64,000 nt of DNA from Udeniomyces pyricola (Eukaryota; Basidiomycota; Tremellomycetes; Cystofilobasidiales; Mrakiaceae). Where the stretch lies: the NCBI GenBank assembly GCA_039545295.1, contig BCIK01000015.1, forward strand, positions 62,001-126,000, given 5' to 3'. Shown piece after piece: positions 57,795 through 64,000 of this stretch (position 1 is the first letter of the stretch; each line of letters begins with the position of its first letter). Made by a program: the position numbers and the translations under genes. The notes below the pieces were generated by a model that saw only the letters and a program-made list of their open reading frames with translations, was not told the origin of the DNA and ran no database searches.

Positions 57795-60700
57795 ATGTCC
57801 GACTTTGCCAAGATTGACGAGAGCGCCATCGCCACCATCCGATGCCTTGCCGTCGACACCGTCTCCAAGGCCAACTCGGGTCACCCTGGTAAGTAGTCAC
57901 TCTTTCAGATCTTTCTGCCAGTGCGTCTGGCAGCGTTCTCGTCTGGGCAGGGCCACTTGGCCGAGACGCAAGATGGCACGACAACGGCGAGCGAGATGCA
58001 GCGGCGGCCAACTTGGGATTCCCCACTTCTTGCTCGCTCTTGTCGTCGCTCTCCCCTTCCCCCTCCCCTTTTTTTCGCCCGAACATGTCGGCGCTCTCGT
58101 CATATCTCCCTCTCGCTTCCCTCCTCTCGCGACTGGCCCGCTTTTGCGAGTTGGCCACCTTGGGTGTCCTTTTCTTCTTTCGAGTAAAAAAAAAAAAAAA
58201 AACAGGAAATGTTATTCGTGAGGGAGTCAAAGAGAAGCCGCCTTGTCGATGGGTCCGGGAAAGGCTCGGAGAGTTGAGATGCAGGGATGACTGAGTTGAG
58301 GGCAAGAACCGAGCGGACGCCGTTGGCGATGGGAGATAAGCCCCGTCGTCTTGCCCTCCACAGTTCATGGCACTCTCCGCTTACTATGCAAGTTCGAGAC
58401 AGTCAATGGTTGTCCGACGACAGGCTGCTCATCATTATGATGGCTGTCGATAATGACAACATGTATGCCAATCAGTGGCCGTGACGCCCTTTAGCCAATC
58501 ACCCTCTCTTTCCCCATTCATCCGACTCTTGTCGTTGGGGCCAGCCTGTCTCTTTCTTCAGTTGTCTCGTTGCACACATCGCCTCATCATACGTGGTCCA
58601 TCATCCCTATATCCCTATAGTTGTTTTATACTGACCTTCGCATTTCCTTCATCGCTTTCTCAGGTGCTCCCATGGGCATGGCTCCCATTGCCCACGTTCT
58701 CTTCTCCAAGATCATGAACTCTAACCCCAAGAACTCCAAGTGGATGAACAGGGATCGATTCGTTCTCTCTAACGGACACGCGTATGTTTTCGTGATCCTT
58801 TCCGGCGAACCGACCGTTATCGGCGCATCAATCCAAGCTCACTAGGCAGAAGATGAGAGCATTGCTGACATGTCCCCAACCGTTTCGTCACCACTGTTTC
58901 TGTTTCTTGTGCATTCCTTGTATGCTTTCTCTGACGGTCTTTCGTGACGATGCAGTTGCGCGCTCCAGTACGTCATGCTCCACCTCATGGGATACAAGCT
59001 TTCGATCGAGGACCTCAAGCAGTTCCGACAGGTCGGATCCATCACCCCTGGTCACCCCGAGGTTCATGTCACTGAGGGTATGTTGATTCCCTCGCGGCGC
59101 TTTTCTCGCACGTTCGATACGGCTATGTTGGGATGCCCATTTTCTCTACGCTGACGTATCCGCATTCCTCTGCATATCACAGGTATCGAGGTCACCACTG
59201 GTCCCCTTGGACAGGGATTCGCCAACGCCGTCGGTCTTGCCATCGCCCAGGCCCACCTCGGTGCCACCTACAACAAGGACTCGTTTGATCTCTTCAACAA
59301 CTACACCTACAGTCAGTCGAATTTCGTATCTTACTCACGTCCTGCCTTTCAACCCACGTCACATCGCTGACCTCGAGTTCGGCTTCTTTCTCTAGTGTTC
59401 ACCGGTGACGGTTGCTTGCAGGAGGGTGTTGCCTCGGAGGCCGCTTCTCTCGCTGGTCACCTCCAGCTCGGAAACCTGATCGCCATCTACGACGACAACC
59501 ACATCACCATTGACGGTGACACCAACGTCTCGTTCACCGAGGACGTTCAGAAGCGATTCGAGGCTTACGGTTGGGAGTACATCCACGTCGAGAACGGAGA
59601 CTCGTGAGTTGAGTTTCTTTCACCTTTTCTGATTACCCTCGCAAGTTCTCATCGCGTCTGTCTCTTTTATCTTCCTGCTTCAGTGACCTTGCCGGTATGC
59701 TCGCCGCCATTGAGCAGGCCAAGAAGTCCAAGAACAAGCCCACTCTCATCAAGCTCACCACCACCATCGGTTTCGGATCCAAGCTCCAGGGAACTCACGG
59801 TGTTCACGGTGCTCGTACGTGGTGCCCTTTTCTTCAATCTAAGCGACCTGTGTCTTGGACTCGAGCAGAAAAACTGACTTATCTTCTCTGCTCGTGATCC
59901 TTCCTCCTGGCTTTCGCTCGCAGCCCTCAAGAAGGACGACGTTGTCGCCGTCAAGGAGAAGTTCGGTCTGGACCCGGAGGCCTTCTTCCACGTCCCCAAG
60001 GACGTTTACGAGCTCTACTCCAACTCTGCTGAGCGAGGTGCCAAGGCCAACGCCGAGTGGGACTCCCTTCTCGAGTCTTACAAGTCCAAGTACCCCACCG
60101 AGGGAGCCGAGCTTGCTCGACGAATCTCGGGTGACCTCCCTGAGGGTTGGGAGAAGCACCTCCCTGTCTACAAGATGGGAGATGCCGCCGTCGGATCGAG
60201 GAAGTACTCCGAGGTTGTCCTTGAGGCCCTCGCCGCTCCCCTTCCTGAGCTCGTTGGTGGTTCGGCCGACTTGACTGGATCCAACTTCACCCGATGGCAA
60301 AAGGCCGTCGACTTCCAGGCCCCCGAGACTGGTCTCGGAGACTACAGCGGTCGATACCTCCGATACGGTGTCCGAGAGCACGCCATGGGTGCCATCATGA
60401 ACGGTCTCCACGCCTACGGTGCCATCGTTCCCTTCGGCGGAACCTTCCTCAACTTCGTCTCGTACGCCGCCGGTGCCGTCCGACTCTCCGCTCTCTCGCA
60501 CCACCAGGTCATCTGGGTTGCCACCCACGACTCCATCGGACTCGGTGAGGATGGACCCACCCACCAGCCGGTTGAGACCGTCGCCTGGCTCCGAGCTCTC
60601 CCCAACTGCGCCGTCTGGGTATGTCACTCTTCTTCTCCTGTTCTTGAGCAAACGCATCGTATGTTGTGAATAAAGGCTGATCGCTGTTTTATCCTTTTGT

Positions 60701-61521
60701 TTGTTAACACTTCCCCATATTCCCTCGTCCCCTTTTAAAGCGACCTGCTTCCGGAAACGAGACCTCGGCCGCTTACCTCGTCGCCCTGCAGGCCAAGTCG
60801 ACTCCTTCGGTCCTCTGCCTTTCCCGACAGAACCTTCCCCAGCTCGAGAACGACTCGATCGAGAACGCCGCTCACGGAGGTTACGTCATCCACGAGGACA
60901 AGGAGGCTGCCGTCACCCTCGTCTCGACCGGTTCCGAGGTTTGCATCTGTGTTGAGGCTGTCGAGACTCTTGCCAAGCAGGGTGTCAAGGCCCGAGTCGT
61001 CTCCCTTCCCTGTACGTTGCCGTGATCAGGTCTTACTATTTGGTGACGCCGTGTTTGATTGCCTCGAGATGCTTGTGCATGTTTTCTGACCGTTATATCA
61101 TTTGCCTTCTCTTTGTCTTCGTTTTTGGTCAACAGGCTGGGAGGTCTTCGAGGCTCAGTCCAACGAGTACAAGCTCTCGGTCCTTCCTTCGGGCGCCCCC
61201 GTCATGTCGGTCGAGGCTTACAACACCCTCGGCTGGTCGAGGTACTCGCACGAGTAAGTCTTTGACTCTTCGTCGCTTCTTTGTCTTTGTGTCATTTCGC
61301 AGTACTTGCTGACGCGGGCTCCGCTTTGTCTCTTCAGGCACTTCGGTCTCGAGGGCTTCGGAATGTCTGGACCCGGCCCCAAGGTCTACGAGCACTTCGA
61401 GATGACCCCTGAGGGAATCGCTTCGCGAGCCCAGAAGGTTGTCAAGTTCTACCAGGCCAAGGGTGGACCCGTCGTTTCGCCGCTCATCTCGGCCCTCGGT
61501 GGTGTCACTGAGTCCAAGTAG
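57795..61521 (+). CDS. TKL1: Transketolase
   Basis: Thiamine-diphosphate enzyme of the non-oxidative pentose phosphate pathway, moving two-carbon units from xylulose 5-phosphate to aldoses. Exons 57795-57888, 58664-58781, 58956-59077, 59183-59311, 59396-59603, 59684-59814, 59924-60618, 60741-61011, 61136-61253, 61338-61521 (689 aa; yeast Tkl1 is 680). Seen in sequence: His30 in ANSGHPGAPMG, ThDP/metal motif GDGCLQEG...[16 protein letters not shown] with the catalytic His, GVREHAMG with the ThDP-activating Glu, [16 protein letters not shown], and the C-terminal FGMSGPGP. Codon use is strongly biased (mostly C-ending, Arg almost only CGA), suggesting high expression. The first intron is 775 nt, far longer than the others. 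Confidence 0.98.
57889..58663 (+). other. Long first intron of TKL1 (775 nt)
   Basis: GTAAGT donor and CAG acceptor. The phase-1 joint restores SGHPGAPMG. It contains an A-run at about 58185-58201 and otherwise mixed sequence. Introns after exon 2 are 80-180 nt. Long first introns in highly expressed fungal genes can carry transcriptional enhancers; nothing specific was identified. Confidence 0.8.
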
Positions 61522-62160
61522 ATTCTTTCCTCTTAGAACAAAACAAAAAAGAAGCACAGACGTCTATAATTCTTTCTCTGGCTTTCTTTCTTTTGGCTCT
61601 TATCTCTCCTTGATTCAAGTGTTGTTTTCTTGCCGGGACTCGCTCGCTCTCTGGCGTTCTTACCTCTTTTCTTTCTATCCGTTTCTCCCCCTTTTTTCTC
61701 TTCTCATCTCATAATGAACTGTATTGCCATGTTCCGGTACGAAGTCTGATCCGCGTCTTGATTGAAAAGTGTGACAAAGGGAACAGGGGTGATCTTGCAG
61801 CGCGCCGCGCAATACCTGACTGACGTAAGAGACTCTCTCGTTATGACTTGGTTGACATAACGCAAACATGATGGAAGAAGGGAGATCCAATCGAAACAGA
61901 GACGTCGACGGGATCTGCAGTATGATGCTATCTTTGTGATCCTTGTAATGAGGGAGCATAGATGCATGCACGCATATCATGTGTACACACTCATGAGCTT
62001 GGTGGCATCGCGCGTCGTTGATCATCCCGCAGCACACAACGCCAAGCAAGCAGTCGAGCTAAAGTAGGCAAGCTCCGACGATGGCCCCTCTCTCGGGGCT
62101 CTCTCTTTGCTTTCAATCTCACAACCACCCTCGACGAAGATCCCTCGGTCAACGTTGGCA
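61522..62160 (+). other. Intergenic region TKL1 / FUSC-like gene
   Basis: 639 bp. The first ~200 bp are T-rich and should be the TKL1 3'UTR. The last part is C-rich and presumably the leader of the next gene. No other feature was seen. Confidence 0.45.
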
Positions 62161-64000
62161 ATGGTCGACCCTTCCCTCTCGACCCACCCTTCTCACACCT
62201 TGCTTCATGAACCCTCCCCCAATCTTCCTCTCCGTGGCCGAGCCGACTCTAGCCCACCGCACTCCATTCCCGCTTCGCCAACGCAGACAAGCCGCGAGCA
62301 GTCACGCCCAACGTCCCTCCACGACTTCGCTTCTGATCTCAGAGTGCCACGTTATGGAGCCATCGGCAACTCACTTGGAGTCGGGCCCTCAATCAAGAGA
62401 CATGGCACCTTTCAGGCCGTTCGCGGTACGTTCCGAACCAACATACGAGCACCCTCGACGAGCCATGTTGGAGAGGTGCACGTCCCGCTTGTTGCTCTCT
62501 CATTGTCAGCCCCAATCTCATGAAGACGGACACTCACGCGTCACTCGATTGTGTCCTGGTCCTTCAGCTCCATCTGGTCCGTCAGCTTCGACATCCCGGT
62601 CGTTGGGAGGCGCGAGTCGAGGTATCGCTCCACCGCATCGCGCGTCCTCTACGGCTCTCCTAACGGGCGAACATCGAGAAAGCTGGCGATACGTCGCTTC
62701 CTCGCCTCAAGCCGCAAGTCAATCCATGTCGTCCTCATATGCAGCTCAGCCCCGGCTCAGGATACCTTCCACCTCGACTGCTGCAACGTTGATCGGTTCG
62801 GGTCCATCTCGTCCTTCTTCAGCGCACCCGCTCCCCCAGGCGAGATCAGTCTCTACTAACACGCCAGCCACCGTCCCGACCAAGCGATTCTCGTTTGCCC
62901 CCTCGAAACCGACCGCTGAAGAGGTTGAAGAACAGGAGAGAAGAGGGATGGGTGCCTGGGGAGTGTTTGCTGATCTGCAGGACGGGGCACAGAACCCTAT
63001 GTATCGACCCGTGGTCGGAGCCGACGAAAGGGCCGCAGCGGAAACCAGCGATTTCTCTATAGCCACGAGCCTTGGTACCGTCATCCGACAACGAGTCGGA
63101 CAAAGCGTCACTCCTTCCTCACACTCTGGTGCAAGCAGCTTCCGGAGAAGTGCTGCGTGGGACGTCGAGGCGGGTCATGGCTCTAGAAACTCCATGGACG
63201 ACGATGATGGAGCCCAGTTCCCTCGTTATTCTCACCACCTTCAACCGACAGTTCTTGTCGCATCTCCCCCATCCATGTATACACCTCTCCGAAGATCGAC
63301 CTCCCCACCTCGATCCGCACCGCCTTCAGTACCAACCTTCCCTTCACCTACACAGTCAACTATCCATAGCCAACGCCCACCAGGGCACTCATTCGACACC
63401 CGAACCAGCCCATTCTTGTCTGATCAGCTCTCACGACCCGATTCTCTGATGGAGCAAGACAACGAAGATGAGGACTTAGATCAACTTGATAGGCGAGACG
63501 GAGATCGTACTAGCTTTCCATCATCTGAACCTTCGACCCCTCGGCCTTCATCTCACGGTAATCCTGCATCATATCTCGATCCTGGCTTCCGATCGACCTC
63601 TTCGTCCGCTTATCCAACGGCCTTCCCCATCACATCTCCGACCAGCCATGGTCAATCTTCACCTGTACCCAATGTAACGCATCAGCCTAGACTCCATTCA
63701 CTTCCTGCAACCGCCCCGGTCGCTCGGCATCCGTGGTTTGATGCGATCCGCAAGAAGTCGATGCTCGGACTCTCGAGGCAACAGCTCGATGTCCTCAAAT
63801 GTGCGACAGCATATACCCTTGCCAGTCTCTTCACGTTCAACAGCCGGCTTAATAGTCTTCTCCCGAGTCCCTCGAGTGCCCAGTACGTCTCCTCTCGGCT
63901 TCGCTACTTTTGCAGGGAAACTTCTAGACTGAACCCCCTCCTCCCTCTTCCTTTCCTCCTCATGCCTTTACCTTCTGTATGTATCGTTAATTTTCTTCAC
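62161..64000 (+). CDS. Bre4/FUSC-like membrane protein, N-terminal part (partial)
   Basis: Exon 1 is 62161-62425 and exon 2 is 62568-63882, ending at a GTACGT donor; the next exon lies beyond the right edge. The visible 526 codons are mostly a Ser/Pro-rich, disordered cytosolic region. Near its end comes HPWFDAIRKKSMLGLSRQQL, then LKCATAYTLASLFTFNSRL, a first membrane helix of the type found in fungal brefeldin-A-sensitivity (Bre4, DUF2421) and FUSC/ALMT-like permeases ('LKCSIAYLLASLFTF'). The frame is open through both exons. The start codon is the first ATG of the open frame. Family assignment rests on this one helix, so it is tentative. Confidence 0.6.

Noticed and set aside
59839..60657. 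272-codon minus-strand open frame
   Set aside because: Antisense to the main transketolase exon. It arises because the CGA- and C-ending codons leave few stops on the complement.
63883..63916. Splicing of the FUSC-like gene at the TTTTGCAG near 63914
   Set aside because: It would require a ~33-nt intron, shorter than any other here, and leads quickly into non-conserved sequence. The acceptor is more likely beyond the window.

Overview
The window is nuclear DNA of a basidiomycete fungus, most likely a yeast-like Tremellomycete. The evidence is about 18 multi-exon protein genes with short introns (mostly 60-200 nt, GT..AG, CTNAC-type branch sites), tight spacing on both strands, no operons, and proteins that read as fungal orthologues. 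A complex I assembly factor (NDUFAF5-type) implies respiratory complex I. The transketolase gene uses CGA for nearly all its arginines, a bias I associate, without proof, with Cystofilobasidiales-like yeasts. Exon limits below were read by eye. Each complete gene model closes in frame from ATG to stop, which checks the splice sites, but no transcript data were available.

Layout, left to right: NDUFAF5-like methyltransferase (-, cut by the left edge); VPS2/CHMP2 of ESCRT-III (+); secreted GH43 arabinanase (-); TBC1D5-type Rab GAP (+); NADP-dependent short-chain dehydrogenase (-); a large unrecognised protein with a Cys-rich N terminus and a polyglutamine tract (-); NECAP endocytic adaptor (-); F-box protein (+); a 9-kb XMAP215/ch-TOG microtubule polymerase gene (+); fructose-1,6-bisphosphatase (+); AVT3/4-type vacuolar amino acid transporter (-); mitochondrial processing peptidase alpha (-); TIM54 (+); Dnf-type P4 lipid flippase (-); HYPK-like NatA partner (-); LETM1/Mdm38 (+); transketolase (+); and the 5' part of a Bre4/FUSC-like membrane protein (+), cut by the right edge.

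The region is essentially housekeeping. Three themes recur: mitochondria (NDUFAF5, MPP-alpha, TIM54, LETM1, with MPP-alpha and TIM54 divergent from one shared intergenic region), endomembrane traffic (VPS2, TBC1D5, NECAP, AVT, flippase) and central carbon flux (FBP1, TKL1). The arabinanase is the one clearly accessory gene. I found no convincing tRNA, rRNA, CRISPR array or autonomous transposon. One 94-bp TA-flanked inverted-repeat element resembles a pogo/Fot1-type MITE.

Long G/C and A/T homopolymers are frequent in introns and upstream regions, and four ambiguous bases (N) fall in or beside such tracts, so local sequence there may be imperfect.
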